From NCBI GenBank assembly GCA_963580285.1, contig OY757011.1:204121644-204185643 (forward strand): 64,000 bases of DNA. The letters run 5' to 3'. The notes under the pieces are model-generated. The model was not told where the DNA came from and did no database searches. It worked only from the letters and a program-made list of their open reading frames with translations. Positions 10,533 through 21,430 of this stretch are shown piece after piece (position 1 is the stretch's first letter; the number at the start of each line of letters is the position of its first letter). The position numbers and the translations under genes were made by a program. Source of the DNA: Lucinisca nassula (lineage: Eukaryota > Mollusca > Bivalvia > Lucinida > Lucinidae).

Positions 10533-10693
10533 GAAGCCTCCGTGGTGTAGTGGTTACGCTACTCGCCTTGTAAACCAGGGATCGCAGGATCGATCCCGGC
10601 CTTCTCCAGACTTTCGGATGAGTCTTTAAACCGAAGTCCCGTCTCCGTATGACCTTAGCTGTTGGCGTGACGTAAAACTAAAAACCTTACTCC
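10533..10693 (+). mobile_element. SINE-3 (tRNA-derived), full copy
   Basis: The head GAAGCCTCCGTGGTGTAGTG with B-box-like GGATCGATCCC resembles a threonine-type tRNA (TGT in the loop position); the body ends GACGTAAAACT. Flanked by CTCAAGCACCA at 10522-10532 and 10694-10704, an 11-bp target duplication. Confidence 0.9.
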
Positions 10694-10704
10694 CCTCAAG
10701 CACC

Positions 10705-11177
10705 AAGAGAAAGACATGTCTACAATAACCAATACAACAAAGCATCTAAACAAATGGTCAAAAGACCAGCTGTCCATTCCCCCAAACGCGAAACCCTCTG
10801 CCAACAAACACGATGACCAATGAAAAAAAAATACTGAAAGGAACTGTGAGTATTAAACCCGGGGTTCAGTTTTTCCAGTGTATTCACGAACGATGCAGAA
10901 TGAGCTTAACCCTTGACCTGTGATTATTTAAATATGCCACACCCACTACTGATTATCAACCAGTCTAGCTTTTGTTCACGTGACTATTGCTGGCCATATG
11001 TCCAACTTTTTATCCGCACTAGTTTTCTCCCTGTGACGTCCGAGCACTGTATAAACGTAAAATCTGGCCTGGGCTCGTATAATTGGTTTAGATCCAGATC
11101 AGACGCCACATAGTGCGACGCTGGTTCTACGTTGTTTGATTGCAATATGGAAGGTTAAGGGTTAACGAAACTGCTTT
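10705..11177. other. Unassigned, with D-type hairpin remnant
   Basis: A weak remnant of the GATCCAGATCAGACGCC hairpin module lies at about 11090-11135. Otherwise unrecognised. Confidence 0.4.
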
Positions 11178-11453
11178 TAAAGGAAATGGATACACCTTCA
11201 GGGGAGGCAACTCTTGCAAAATTATTTTTGTCTCTCATGTCAATAGGGGTCAACTCTTAAAGGAACGAATTTGGTCCTGAGGAGCAACAAGTCTTAAAGA
11301 AACGAATTTGCTCCTGAGGAGCAAAGTCTTTCCTTTAAGAGCTGACCCCTTTTTCTGTGGTACAGAGCTTATAGAAAAGCGAACTTGAAGTCCCGAAAGT
11401 TATCTCCCTTTGAAAAATGACGAAAAAATGTGCTAGTTGTTCCCATTCCCCTT
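11178..11453. mobile_element. MITE family E copy 1
   Basis: Shares with 25783-26030 the ends (AAAGGAAATGGATACACCTT; TTGTTCCCATTCCCCTT), the phrase AACGAATTTGCTCCTGAGGA and its complement, and CTTATAGAAAAGCGAACTTG. The core is an imperfect inverted repeat. Confidence 0.6.
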
Positions 11454-11459
11454 AACTGT

Positions 11460-11520
11460 TGCTGTTGTTGTTAATAATATTATTGTTGTAGTCATCGTTG
11501 TTATTATTATTATTGTTAGT
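11460..11520. repeat. (TTR)n microsatellite
   Basis: Trinucleotide-rich stretch of GTTGTTGTTAAT and TTATTATTATTATTG type. Confidence 0.8.
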
Positions 11521-11581
11521 AACTTGTAGCCCAGGGCGAATTGTGCTGCATGTCGCTATCGAGTGGCTGGATAAAGACATA

Positions 11582-11927
11582 CAGTCGAACTTCAATGGCT
11601 CGAACACCTTTGGGACCTCGAAAATCTGTTCGAGACTGGGGTAGTTCGAGCCACTGAGATTACTGTCAGGAGGCATAAAGAGATACTTTTAGACATCTTT
11701 TCGGTGTTCTGTAATGAAAATGTATGCTGTGTGTACTCATTAGAATCGCCTCATCGAGGCGATTCTAATGAGTACACACAGCATACATTTGCAAGATAAA
11801 AGACTAAAACCTCCTTAATTATCCCCCACTATTTCTTATGTAGAGGATTTCGCTAGGGGCTCAAGAATGGGTTCGATGCATCCATGGTAAACGAGCCATC
11901 GGTGTTCGGGCCATCGAAGTTCTACTG
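11582..11927. mobile_element. MITE family C copy 1, TA target site
   Basis: Terminal repeats CAGTCGAACTTCAATGGCTC and, inverted at the right end, CGAAGTTCTACTG, flanked by TA at 11580-11581 and 11928-11929. This matches the TA-target Tc1/mariner/pogo type of end. The centre is a perfect hairpin with the arm CATTAGAATCGCCTC, a paired variant of the family A/B core. 346 bp, identical in length to the copy at 49747. Confidence 0.85.
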
Positions 11928-11934
11928 TATGTTT

Positions 11935-12394
11935 TCTTTCGATATACAGCTAGTGAGCTCTTTTTGACTTCAGTATATTCAGTGTCAAAGACAGTAACAT
12001 CTCAATTGAAAAATCTCTCTTTGATCTGTAATAAATACGATGCTATCACCGTACAAAATATACACATATATCTTTTCCATTTGTTTAGTTGATATGCATT
12101 AGTGAATACTGATACAGTAGATTGGTGTTTGATGTTGACATTTCACTTTCTAAGGTCATAAGCAAGCTGAGCTCATCTTTACACATCATTACCTCCCTTA
12201 ATTCGCTGTCATATTGATAAACTTGAGGGCGGTTTTAAATTGAAAACGGTAGATATGCTGTACAAACTATGATTAATTTTCCGAATTACAGAAAGCAGAA
12301 CTGTACCGAGTTGAACGATTTCTGTACTTCGATAGCAGTAATATCTCTTCTGACGGTCACCTCCATTTAGCAGTCAGATCCTTTGATTCACCAA
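11935..12394. other. No recognisable feature
   Basis: AT-rich anonymous sequence. Confidence 0.4.
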
Positions 12395-12610
12395 ATATTT
12401 ACAATTTGTTAAGCAGCAACCTGGAACGGAACGATTTTGACAACACTGAATCTCCATGCCACCCAAATGCTCAATATCAAGATTCGAATTGATCCGAATT
12501 ACGGTTTGGGAGGAGATGTCGTTTAAAGAATTCAAGATGGCCCCAATGGCGACAGCAATATACAATCAGACTTCCGGTTCGGAAGGAGATGCGCTTAATG
12601 ACCGCCTGGA
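12395..12610 (+). repeat. Dispersed repeat X, fragment
   Basis: Contains GGAGGAGATGTCGTTTAAAGAATTCAAGATGGC-type text shared in pattern with 13365-13810 and 15240-15600 (CAAGAAT, ATCTTGGATGTCGGAA, CGGTTCAGGAGGAGAT). Non-coding. Confidence 0.45.
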
Positions 12611-12957
12611 AACCAGATGTTGCTGAACTATACCTAATTTAGTTCCACATAAGCTTTCCTGATATTTAATCGTCATCAATGTTGCTACACTCCAAAACTT
12701 TGAAACAAAAACAGGTGATGGGTAACACTCGGCAAGCCTTCGAGCACACATCAACAGACAGGCCAGCTGCAGACATCGGATATGAGACGCCTACCCTTCT
12801 CAGGGAACGACTCGATTGCAGTAACTCTGGTTTTATATGGCTTAATCTGGGTTTTGGTCCTAGAGGATATGTTGTTTATTATGAACAATTTCATGATGAT
12901 CGCTATCGGATATCGGAACAGAACGGTTTCAAAATCTTTTAATTTTCATGTCATGCT

Positions 12958-13174
12958 AAATTCTAATGCACTTGCGTTTGTAACGCGACGTCTGATTGGA
13001 TAACGTCAAAAATTTGCGACAGTATATTCTGCGATATACTGTCGGAAACCCGACGTCATCGCGTAACGTCGCTTTTCATTGGCTGGCATATGGTTTTACG
13101 CATCTCGCAGTGCTTGCCGTTTCGTGCAAAATACTACAGTTTTTAACAAAATAGCCGAGTAAGTGCATTAGAAT
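12958..13174. repeat. Inverted-repeat element, arms at 12958 and 13160
   Basis: ATTCTAATGCACTTGCG at the left is mirrored by GTAAGTGCATTAGAAT at 13160-13174. Inside is a second palindrome, GACAGTATATTCTGCGATAT and its complement. Possibly a small TIR element abutting the next palindrome. Confidence 0.5.
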
Positions 13175-13341
13175 GGGGATAACTGTATTGCAAAATTGTC
13201 ATTTGGGGAGGTAAATCGTCGGTTTTACGGTCGCAAATTACGTTTTACGGCTCCGCTGACGCGTCGCCGTAAAACGAAATTTCCGACCGTAAAACCGCCG
13301 ATTTACCTCCCCAAATGACAATTTTGAACACAGTTATCCCC
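13175..13341. repeat. Large imperfect palindrome (167 bp)
   Basis: The left arm GGGGATAACTGTATTGCAAA continues through TTGTCATTTGGGGAGGTAAA. It pairs with a right arm through TTTACCTCCCCAAATGACAA to CACAGTTATCCCC. The centre is CG-rich (GCTCCGCTGACGCGTCGCC). Arms are about 75 bp with few mismatches. Confidence 0.85.
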
Positions 13342-13364
13342 TAATTCGGCTTTTTGTCTTGGAG

Positions 13365-13810
13365 TAGTTGTCGTTTAAAGAATGGAGGTTATCTTGGATG
13401 TCGGAAGGGAAAATGTTAAACAAAACAGAAGTGAAGGCAATGAATTCTGCATTTTCATGTTGCCCCGATGCCTGCCATCACGATAACACACCCGTGTGAC
13501 ATAGTGCACTATTTCAAACTCCAAAATTGCTACCTTTCTGATGAAAATCTGTAATATTGTTATTACTTATACTGTAAACATAGGTTGTGGGTGCTCGTTA
13601 GAACCGCCTCATTGAGGCGGTTCTAACGAGTACCCACAACCTATGTCTTGGAGCAGAAATAAGGAAACAAATGTTTTCCCCCATAAACCCCAGTTTTCTC
13701 TATATAAAATGGGGTTTAGGGGGGTGTTCATTTCACGGACTTGTTCACGTGATGCCATGAGTTGTCAACTCGATCACACTTCGGTTCAGGAGGAGATGTC
13801 AATCCAAGAA
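13365..13810 (+). repeat. Dispersed repeat X, split by MITE B copy 3
   Basis: 13365-13475 and 13755-13810 together align with 15440-15580 (ATCTTGGATGTCGGAA, CATGTTGCCCCGATGCCT, CGGTTCAGGAGGAGATG). The family B element sits between them, so the repeat is older than the MITE. Confidence 0.55.
13476..13754 (+). mobile_element. MITE family B copy 3
   Basis: Complete: CATCACGATAACACACCCGT, the full core hairpin GTTAGAACCGCCTC/ATT/GAGGCGGTTCTAAC, and TTCACGGACTTGTTCACGTG. Nested in repeat X. Confidence 0.9.
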
Positions 13811-13864
13811 TTTATAATCCGTTCGCTTGTAACATAAAATGTATATGAACAATAATATATGTTT

Positions 13865-15235
13865 AAACCTGAATGAACACATTGAACAGTCAGGGCTTCT
13901 ACCAGAAAGACAGTGTGGGTTTAGGAAAGACAAAGGAACAATTGACAAGGCAGCTGCAAGAGAAATGCCAGGAACAGAACATGGACCTATACATGACCTT
14001 TGATGACCTCACCAAAGCATTTGACACAGTCAGTCGTGAGGGTTTTTAGAAGATCATGGTGAAGTATGGATGTCCAACCAAGTTCATAGCAATGGTGAGA
14101 CAGTTCCATGATGGTATGCTCGCACGGGTCCAAAATGATGGTGAGTTTTCAGATCCATTCCCTGTGACAAACGGAGTGAAGCAAGGCTGTGTGTTAGCCA
14201 CAACACTGTTCAGCATGATGTTTTCTGCCATGCTCACAGATGCTTTCCAGGATGATGACAATGGCATACCTATTAGGTACATGTATCGCTTCGATAAAAA
14301 GCTTGCTTTTCAATCTCATAAGGTTGCAAGCCAAATCCAAGGTGCAGCCAGTGGTGCTAGATGAGTTCCTCGTTGCTGATAACATGGCAAAAGGTGCCCC
14401 AACAGAAGAGAATTTGCAAAAAGGTATAGATCAAGTATCTGACCTCTGTGATAGCTATGATCTCACAATCAGCATAAAAAGGGTAGTCTATCAGCCAGCA
14501 CCTGGCAAGACTTACAAAGAGCCCACAATCACAGTGAAAGTTCAAAGATTGCTAGTGGTAGACAAGTTCACCTACCTTGGAAGAAAACTGTCAAGAGTCG
14601 TGCACATTGATGATGAAATCAATGCCAAGATTGCCAAAGCTAGCGCAGCATTTGGCCGACAACGTGGTAGCGTCTGGGATCGAAGTGGAATCAGACTTGA
14701 ACAAAACTGAAAGTCTACAGAGCTGTGGTGCTGGCAGTATTAGTGTATGCATGTTGGCAAGTCAGGATTCCAGACACGGAAGTTTTGAACAGGGCAGGGA
14801 CGCAAAGTGTGCATACTCTTCTGAAATTAGCACAGTTAAGATGGACAGGCCATGTTACCATAGTGCCTGAAGAACGTTTCTATTGAGAGGAATTCACTAT
14901 GGAGAACTAGATATGGGCAAAGGCTTACAATGCGTCCAGAAGAAGTGCTACAATGACAGTCTCAAAGCCTCTCTCATGGATTTCAACATTTCAACAGAGT
15001 GGTGAGAACAAATTGCATATGACAGAGCAAAGTGGCGAGGCCTCATCAGAACGGATGCCAGTGAATACCAGGCAAATAGAATCTGTGAAGCTGAGCAGAA
15101 ACGCGCACAGCGCAAAGCCAGGGCTAAGGCATCACCCACAGAACTGTCTTCCTCTAGGCTCTGTTGCACTAACTGCAGCAGACAGTTCAGAGCTCGGTCT
15201 CATCAGCCATCTCAGAACATACAAACAGTAACACT
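13865..15235 (+). pseudogene. LINE-L reverse transcriptase, decayed
   Basis: Conceptual translation, with several frameshifts and stops, gives successive landmarks of a non-LTR reverse transcriptase. Near 13890 is SGLLPERQCGFRKDKGT-like text; near 14000, LTKAFDTVSREG (catalytic motif A); at 14056-14230, TNGVKQGCVLATTLFSMMFS (motif B). Near 14370 is a mutated FADD motif reading VADN, then LQVVDKFTYLG-type thumb text. The C-terminal zinc-finger remnant at 15160-15232 reads CTNCSRQF in one frame and LGLISHLRT in another. Longest intact pieces are 102 and 156 residues. No functional enzyme is expected. Clade not assigned. Confidence 0.8.
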
Positions 15236-15239
15236 TCAC

Positions 15240-15600
15240 ACATTTGATTAAGATTGGTCATTGTCAGTAATGACAGACGATCTATACTATTATAAACCAG
15301 GAAATCAAGAATTTCAAGATTGCTACCATTACGACCATCTTGGATATCGAAAAGGAACAATTTTAACAATTCTGTATTTCCATGTTGCCCCCAACATGGT
15401 TCGAGGGGGAGGAGAGAAGTCAGTTCAAGAAATACAAGAATTACAAGACAGCCGCCATGGCAGCCATCTTGGATGTCGGAACGCAACGGTGTTAGCAACC
15501 AGTCTGAAGCTCCATGCTGCCCCAATGCCTCCTACCACGTATCAGCTCAATCCAACCTACGGTTCAGGAGGAGATAGCGAAAGTGTGGAGAGTTAATGTC
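15240..15600 (+). repeat. Dispersed repeat X, longest copy
   Basis: Two related half-units (CAAGAATTTCAAGATTGCTA; CAAGAATTACAAGACAGCCG), each followed by CATCTTGGATRTCGRAA and a CATG..GCCCC motif, ending in GGACGGACGGACAATG. Open frames of 85-112 residues cross it on both strands but resemble no domain. Confidence 0.5.
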
Positions 15601-15690
15601 GGACGGACGGACAATGCACAATAGGCAACAGCATAATCTGACCTGGAGGAGTTACAACTCAATAGCAGTTTATAACAGCAACAAGCGAAA

Positions 15691-16897
15691 ACATGGACCT
15701 CCCTGTGTACTCTGAATATGGACCTCACTGTGTACTCTGAACATGGACTTCACTGTGCACTCTGAACCTGGAACTCACTGTCTACTCTGAACGTGGACCT
15801 CACTTTGTACTCTGAACATGGACTTCACTGTGTACTCTGAACGTGGACCTCACTGTGTACTCTATTAGAAGCCTCCGTGGTCGAGTGGTTACGCTACTCG
15901 CCTTGTAAACCAGGGGTCGCAGGTTCGATCCCGGGCTTCTCCAGACTTTCGGATGAGTCTTTAAACCGAGGTCCCGTCTCCGTATGACCTTAGCTGTTGG
16001 TGGGACGTAAAACTGAAACACTCACTCACTCACTGTGTACTCTGAACATGGACCTCACTGTTTACTCTGAACATGAACCTCACTGTGTACTCTGAACATG
16101 GACCTCACTGTGTACTCTGAACGTTGACCTCACTGTCTACTCTGAACATGGACCTCACTGTGTACTCTGAACATGGACCTCACTGTGTACTCTGAATATG
16201 GACCTCACTGTCTACTCTGAACATGGACCTCACTGTCTACTCTGAACATGGATCTCACTGTCTACTCTGAACATGGACCTCACTGTGTACTCTGAATATG
16301 GACCTCACTGTCTACTCTGAACATGGACCTCACTGTGTACTCTGAACATGGACCTCATTGTGTACTCTGAACATGGATCTCACTGTCTACTCTGAACATG
16401 GACCTCACTGTGTACTCTGAACATGGACCTCACTGTGTACTCTGAACATGGACCTCACTGTCTACTCTGAACATGTATCTCACTGTCTACTCTGAACATG
16501 GACCTCACTGTGTACTCTGAACATGCACCTCACTGTCTACTCTGAACATGGATCTCACTGTGTACTCTGAACATGGATCTCACTGTGTACTCTGAACATG
16601 GATCTCACTGTCTACTCTGAACATGGACCGCCCTGTCTACTCTGAACATGGATCTCACTGTGTACTCTGAACATGGACCTGACTGTGTACTCTGAACAAC
16701 GACCTCACTCTCTACTCTGAACATGGATCTCACTGTGTACTCTGAACATGGACCTCACTGTCTACTCTGAACATGGACCTCACTGTGTACTCTGAACATG
16801 GACCTCACTGTGTACTCTGAACATGGACCTCACTGTGTACTCTGAACATGGACCTCACTGTGTACTCTGAACATTGACCTCACTGTGAACTCTGAAC
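15691..16897 (+). repeat. Minisatellite, 25-bp unit, about 41 copies
   Basis: Unit TGTACTCTGAACATGGACCT + CACTG, repeated head to tail. Two positions vary repeatedly among units (GTGTAC/GTCTAC and GACCT/GATCT), giving a readable variant-repeat pattern. It is interrupted once by a SINE-3. Confidence 0.95.
15864..16030 (+). mobile_element. SINE-3 inside the minisatellite
   Basis: GAAGCCTCCGTGGTCGAGTG head, GGTTCGATCCCGGGC B box, and tail GGGACGTAAAACTG followed by CACT repeats. CACTGTGTACTCT on both sides could be its target duplication but cannot be told apart from satellite units. Confidence 0.85.
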
Positions 16898-16929
16898 TCG
16901 TTTAGTACTCATCCTTCCCTCACGGTGAT

Positions 16930-17060
16930 ACAAAGCGTTAGTATAGCACACATTTAAGACTGATCAGACTGCCCGAATGCGCATATCTGTTTTGTGCATT
17001 TGTGATCTGCATCATCACTGGACGCACAAGTCTCGACGTCATTCTCGCTTTAAGCGGCTC
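16930..17060. repeat. Family K-like degenerate fragment
   Basis: AAGACTGATCAGACTGC and CATCACTGGACGCACAAGT resemble the inner arms of family K. The ends are not recognisable. Confidence 0.35.
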
Positions 17061-17102
17061 ATATGAAGTCGACAAAATCTGAAAGTTCTAAATTTGACTA
17101 TA

Positions 17103-17234
17103 GGTTCTAACGAGCATCCACAACCTATGTTTGCAGTACAAATAAGAAAACATATCACGGATTACCTTCAGAAAAGTAGCTATTTTAGAGATATGAATAA
17201 TACACTCTGTCGCACGTGTGTGTTATCGTAATGA
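17103..17234 (-). mobile_element. MITE family B half-element starting at the hairpin apex
   Basis: Only the right half is present: GGTTCTAACGAGCATCCACA through CAAATAAGAAAACATATCAC to GTGTGTTATCGTAATG. The break lies within about six bases of the palindrome centre. Confidence 0.75.
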
Positions 17235-18600
17235 GACAACTAAATGGTGGTCGTGGTGGTTCCTTCATAGAGTACACATTTAATTTATTTGAAGAACATT
17301 CATTTACTTTTAACTGCAAAACACATCGTATCATGACTTCCATCTAAATCGGAGTATATCTCTGATATGCTCTCCTGACGAGTTAAGTGTTGCTTTTTTG
17401 CCGCCATTTCGCACTACATGTAACATTTAAATGCGGTACGACCATCAGCAAGCAATCGTTGCCTGCTCGTCCAAGACCACCAAATTCACAGGACGCTTTT
17501 AAGTCTTTCTCATCTTCCTTTCGGCCAGTGTTTATTTAACCTGTTTGATGCAAATAATTTACCCCATATTTAATTGTAGCATAACAACTACATCTACCGC
17601 TTGTCAAAATACTTCAGAACAAGTACTCAAAACACGTGTGTGTATCCCCTAAGAGGAAATGTTTCTTTAAAATTGTTATCTTTTATATCTTATCTCTGTC
17701 CCAGTTATCAATGTTTGTTGATTTAGAATATGTTAAGACGACTTTTGACCTGTGCGTGTGTTCACCTGTCTGTTCAGAGACAGGCTGGCAGTGCGGCCGA
17801 CATACTTGAACAGAATCCAAAAGTAACATTGTTTATCAGTGAACAATTTACTGATATAACAGTATCTACCGTGACTATTTGTCTACGCCCATGGGCGTAG
17901 ACATTATAGAGATTGAGTTTAACACGGAAGTACAGCCATTAGTTACCCACAATGCAGGTTGACCTTTCTATTCTTATGTTCAACACAACAAGTATAAGCT
18001 TTCACAAGAAGAAAAAAGCAGCCCATAACACGTGTAAGCTTTCACACAAACAGAGGCCGGGGGGCAGAACTCTGGCACAGAATTGCTATTACATTTATAC
18101 AAGCCTATAATTGCTGTCATAGTGTACAGGCTAATACAAAAATATACATCTACAAACTCTCGATCACGACGGACCACTGCTTATCCTTTAAGCTACTCAG
18201 CAGCCTTCGGCTACGGTGAGCTAAAAAAACTTACCTCGCCGTTAGCAAACTTTTAGGTTTAATCTTCAATTAGTCGTCTATAAAGTCTAACCTCTCCAAC
18301 AGTTTTCAAGCATTCAATTTGAAAGATGTCACAAGCATACATGTGCCTTTTTTTAAAGATGAAAGTCCTTTTTCACAATATTACAGCATTTTTAGACATT
18401 ATACATCAGTCGGCAGGATGGCAATTAGAATATTGATTGCCAATGACAGTTAATTGTATAAAACACATTTCTGGGATTCACATTTAATATGTGCTAAGCG
18501 TAGACCTAGCTTTTTGTAAAAGCTATACTTGTTTGAAAATAGTGACAAAGAGAATTAAGGGCAATAGTTACAACTCCTCTAGATATTTGCGAATCCCTCT
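17235..18600. other. Mostly unrecognised; one perfect palindrome
   Basis: A perfect 22-bp palindrome lies at 17881-17902 (GTCTACGCCCA and its complement). A CAGCCTTCGGCTACGGTGAG hairpin lies near 18200. No gene recognised. Confidence 0.4.
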
Positions 18601-18621
18601 TCAATGGGAAGCTTCTCTTGA

Positions 18622-18838
18622 CCCTTTTTGTACCAAATAGAATCTTCCTCCTTATATATAGCAGCAGTCCATTTAACAGATTAGGACTTCATCAAAGTTT
18701 ATTTGGAATATGACTGGACTTTTAGCAAACAGTGGAGGCCCTGATCAGACGCCGCATTCTGCGGCGTCTGATCTGGGTATGCACTGTTTGCCAGGGTACC
18801 CGTTTAAGGGTTTCCGATACAAAGTGAGTTAAAGAAGG
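18622..18838 (-). mobile_element. MITE family D copy (TTAA type)
   Basis: CCCTTTTTGTACCAAATAGA at the left and a degenerate right end followed by TTAA at 18839-18842. Central hairpin GATCAGACGCCGC/ATTCT/GCGGCGTCTGATC. Pattern matches the intact copy at 40166-40386. Confidence 0.75.
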
Positions 18839-18842
18839 AATT

Positions 18843-18960
18843 GGCTCCTATGGAGAAAATTGTTTCCTTTTAAAGAGGACCCTTTTTCGGAGGGATTAAA
18901 TTTTAACAAAGGGAACAGGAAGTCTCAAAAGTTGTCTTCCTAATTGACAGGTAACATATA
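18843..18960. repeat. Family E fragment
   Basis: GAATTGGCTCCTATGGAG and AAATTGTTTCCTTTTAAAGA form the family E core; AGGAAGTCTCAAAAGTTGTC follows as in copies 1 and 2. Confidence 0.45.
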
Positions 18961-19082
18961 TGCTTGGTGAATCCGCTCTTTTTTCGGTAATAAATGTTAG
19001 GCAATATACAAAGAACGTGTAAGATCAGACAGGGTCACAAAACAGTCCTTTTGAGAGACAAACATGCGATAGCAAAATAAAT

Positions 19083-19108
19083 AAGTAAACAAATAAATAA
19101 ATAAATAA
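19083..19108. repeat. (AAAT)n flanking MITE A copy 8
   Basis: AAATAAATAAATAAATAACA runs directly into the MITE end; AATAAATGAATGAATAAATG follows on the far side, so the MITE entered a microsatellite. Confidence 0.7.
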
Positions 19109-19392
19109 CATTACGAAAACACGCCTATACAAATACATTGTAAACTTTATCTCCGAGAAAAAAAAACACATTTTAAGATGAAAAATGGTGATATTTTTCT
19201 TATTTCTGCTTAAACTATATTTTTTGGGGGCACTCGTTAGAACTGCCTCATCGAGGCGGTTCTAACAAGTACCCACGATCTATATTTTAGAGCAAAAATA
19301 AGAAAAATAAGGTTTACCCTGTAAACCACAGTTTTACTACATACAAGTGGGGTTCAAGGGGGTCAAAGATATATAGTCGTGTTTTCGTGATG
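19109..19392 (+). mobile_element. MITE family A copy 8
   Basis: CATTACGAAAACACGCCTAT and GTGTTTTCGTGATG ends with the full core hairpin (two arm mismatches). Confidence 0.88.
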
Positions 19393-19429
19393 CTTAATAA
19401 ATGAATGAATAAATGTACTGCAGGAAATA

Positions 19430-19450
19430 AATAAATAAATAGAAAACTCA

Positions 19451-19493
<43 letters not shown>

Positions 19494-19495
19494 AA
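19430..19495. repeat. (TAAA)n microsatellite
   Basis: Long AAATA/TAAA run. An open frame across it on the minus strand is merely the repeat translated (YLFI units). Confidence 0.9.
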
Positions 19496-20635
19496 ATCTT
19501 AGGTACAGCTTTTTCAAAATGTCTGTGTCATAACCATTGATGCTATTCTTCGCTGCAAAAGAAATTTGACATTTCTACAAATGTTCTGTTTGCAATGGCG
19601 CACGTTCATCCGCCCCATGACGTCAGGTATGAACACACGATGGACGAACAGCTGCGCTTCAGACATGACGTATTACTTGTCCTCAGTTCTTTTTACCCCC
19701 GTTCACACAGTGTGCCAATTTACAATAGCCGTGCAATGGACAGGTTGAATAATTAACACTCTAGCAGCTATTGTAGATGTAACATGTATTATAAACCATT
19801 TTATATTATTAATAGTTTGACATTTTATCCTGCTGGGATAAACAACCCTTCCAAAAAGCATCTTTTTTCAAACCAAAAGGGCGAGTAAGTACGCAGCTAC
19901 CTGCAGACTACATGATAAAGCGGAATGTGTCCTCTTTGACATGTAGTACAATGACAGGGGGCGAATTAAAATCAAATTAATTGAGTCGGGACAGAAAAAT
20001 CCAACTGATGGTATATTCTACCAGGGAAGACCATATTAGTTAGCGCAGTCTGATCCGAGTCATATCTGGTAGCATTCGCCTTCCATGGTTGTAGGCTAAC
20101 TACATGGATACAACGGTTCACCAAAAGCAGCCATTGAGCATAACGAACCGATATGTGTCCACCGGGCGCACATGTGATCTAGACTGTTTACCTGTGTCCC
20201 GGTTCAATTGTTTTGGTGTTTGAGATCTATGAGCCCACAATGACCTTGTCAGTGTCACACAGCCTGCAGATAGAGTTGACACTATGTGCGAGCTGCAGAG
20301 TGCATTATTTTGAAATAAAAGATAAGGAAAAAGCCTAGTTGGCAAATATTTTTTTCTCATCACAATTTGAAATATTTTTCCATTCAAACTTTTCCCAAGA
20401 CTCAAGTTCCCACTGCGTATGCTTTAAAGGAGAAACAAGAAAAAAAAAACATCTTCTGAACAATATTTTAAGAGTGTAACACAATTAGCTGCAATAGCTA
20501 CGTGCAGTCTACCTTGCTAACCTTTTATAACAAATGCATGTAAACATCAATTTACATGTATACAAATATATCTTGTCAATGGCATAATGTAACTATTCTT
20601 AGTATACTATCTGGAACTATGTGAACCATTCCTCA
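19496..20635. other. No recognisable feature
   Basis: Anonymous sequence. A 95-residue minus-strand frame at 20118-20405 shows no recognisable domain. Confidence 0.4.
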
Positions 20636-20637
20636 AC

Positions 20638-20912
20638 GAAACGAAAACACACCTATATAATTTTGACCCCCTTAAACCTGACTCTTACATAACTAAACTG
20701 GGGTTCGCAGGGGAATATATTATTTTTCTAATTTCTGCTCTAAACCATAGATTGTGGGTACTCGTTAGAACCGCTTCGTCGAGCCAGTTCTAACGAGTAC
20801 CCACAATCTATATTTTGAAAAGAAATAAGACAAATATCAGAATGCTTTATCTGAATTTTTTATGGTAACATTGTCAATATATTTGAATACTCGTAGTCGT
20901 GTTTTTGTAATA
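20638..20912 (-). mobile_element. MITE family A copy 9
   Basis: AACGAAAACACACCTATATA and GTCGTGTTTTTGTAAT ends. Core hairpin GTTAGAACCGCTTCGTCGAG / CCAGTTCTAAC with mismatches at the apex. Confidence 0.8.
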
Positions 20913-21104
20913 AGGAGTAGATGAGGTACAAACGCCCACAGCATGTGTATTAAACGTGGAAGAAGGATATAATACTTCTTGCACACCAGATAAGGTAATC
21001 CGTGGTTTAGCCTGGGATAGAAATTGTGTTCTTAACCAGGCAAACTACAAAGTACGGTACGCGAAAAATAAAACGTTCAAGTAAAATGAAAATTTTTGGT
21101 GGAG

Positions 21105-21430
21105 TTGTGCCAACCCTCGGGATGAACATGCTGAGCGGAACCTCGGGGAAGCCTCGGTTCCGCTCAGCACGGTCATTCCTCGGGTTGGAAGGGAAGATCA
21201 TGCTGAGGGGAAAATCGGTGTAGCCTCGGCTCCGCTTAGCAGTGTCATTCCTCGGGTTGGAAAATGGGCGTTTCCAACCCTCGGGATGACCATGCTGAGC
21301 GGCACCTCAGTGTAGCCTCAGTTCCGCTCTGCACGGTTATCCCTCCGGTTGAAAACCCTCGCGATGACCGTGCTGAGCATATCCTGTGCGTAGCTTCAAT
21401 TCCGCTCCGCGCGGTCATCCCTAGTTGGAG
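21105..21430. repeat. Four tandem imperfect hairpin units (about 80 bp)
   Basis: Each unit has the pattern CCAACCCTCGGGATGA..GCTGAGCGGAACCTCGG followed by CCTCGGTTCCGCTCAGCACG..CCTCGGGTTGG, an inverted repeat of itself. Units start near 21109, 21185, 21276 and 21353, with decreasing symmetry. Confidence 0.8.

Noticed and set aside
15187..15596. Paired ORFs of about 111 residues on both strands
   Set aside because: They cover dispersed repeat X, are antisense shadows of each other, and have no domain.
15691..16897. CRISPR or satellite centromere array
   Set aside because: 25-bp head-to-tail units without spacers and only about 1 kb long: an ordinary minisatellite.
19314..19517. Hydrophobic YLFI-repeat ORF as a membrane peptide
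   Set aside because: Direct translation of the (TAAA)n microsatellite.
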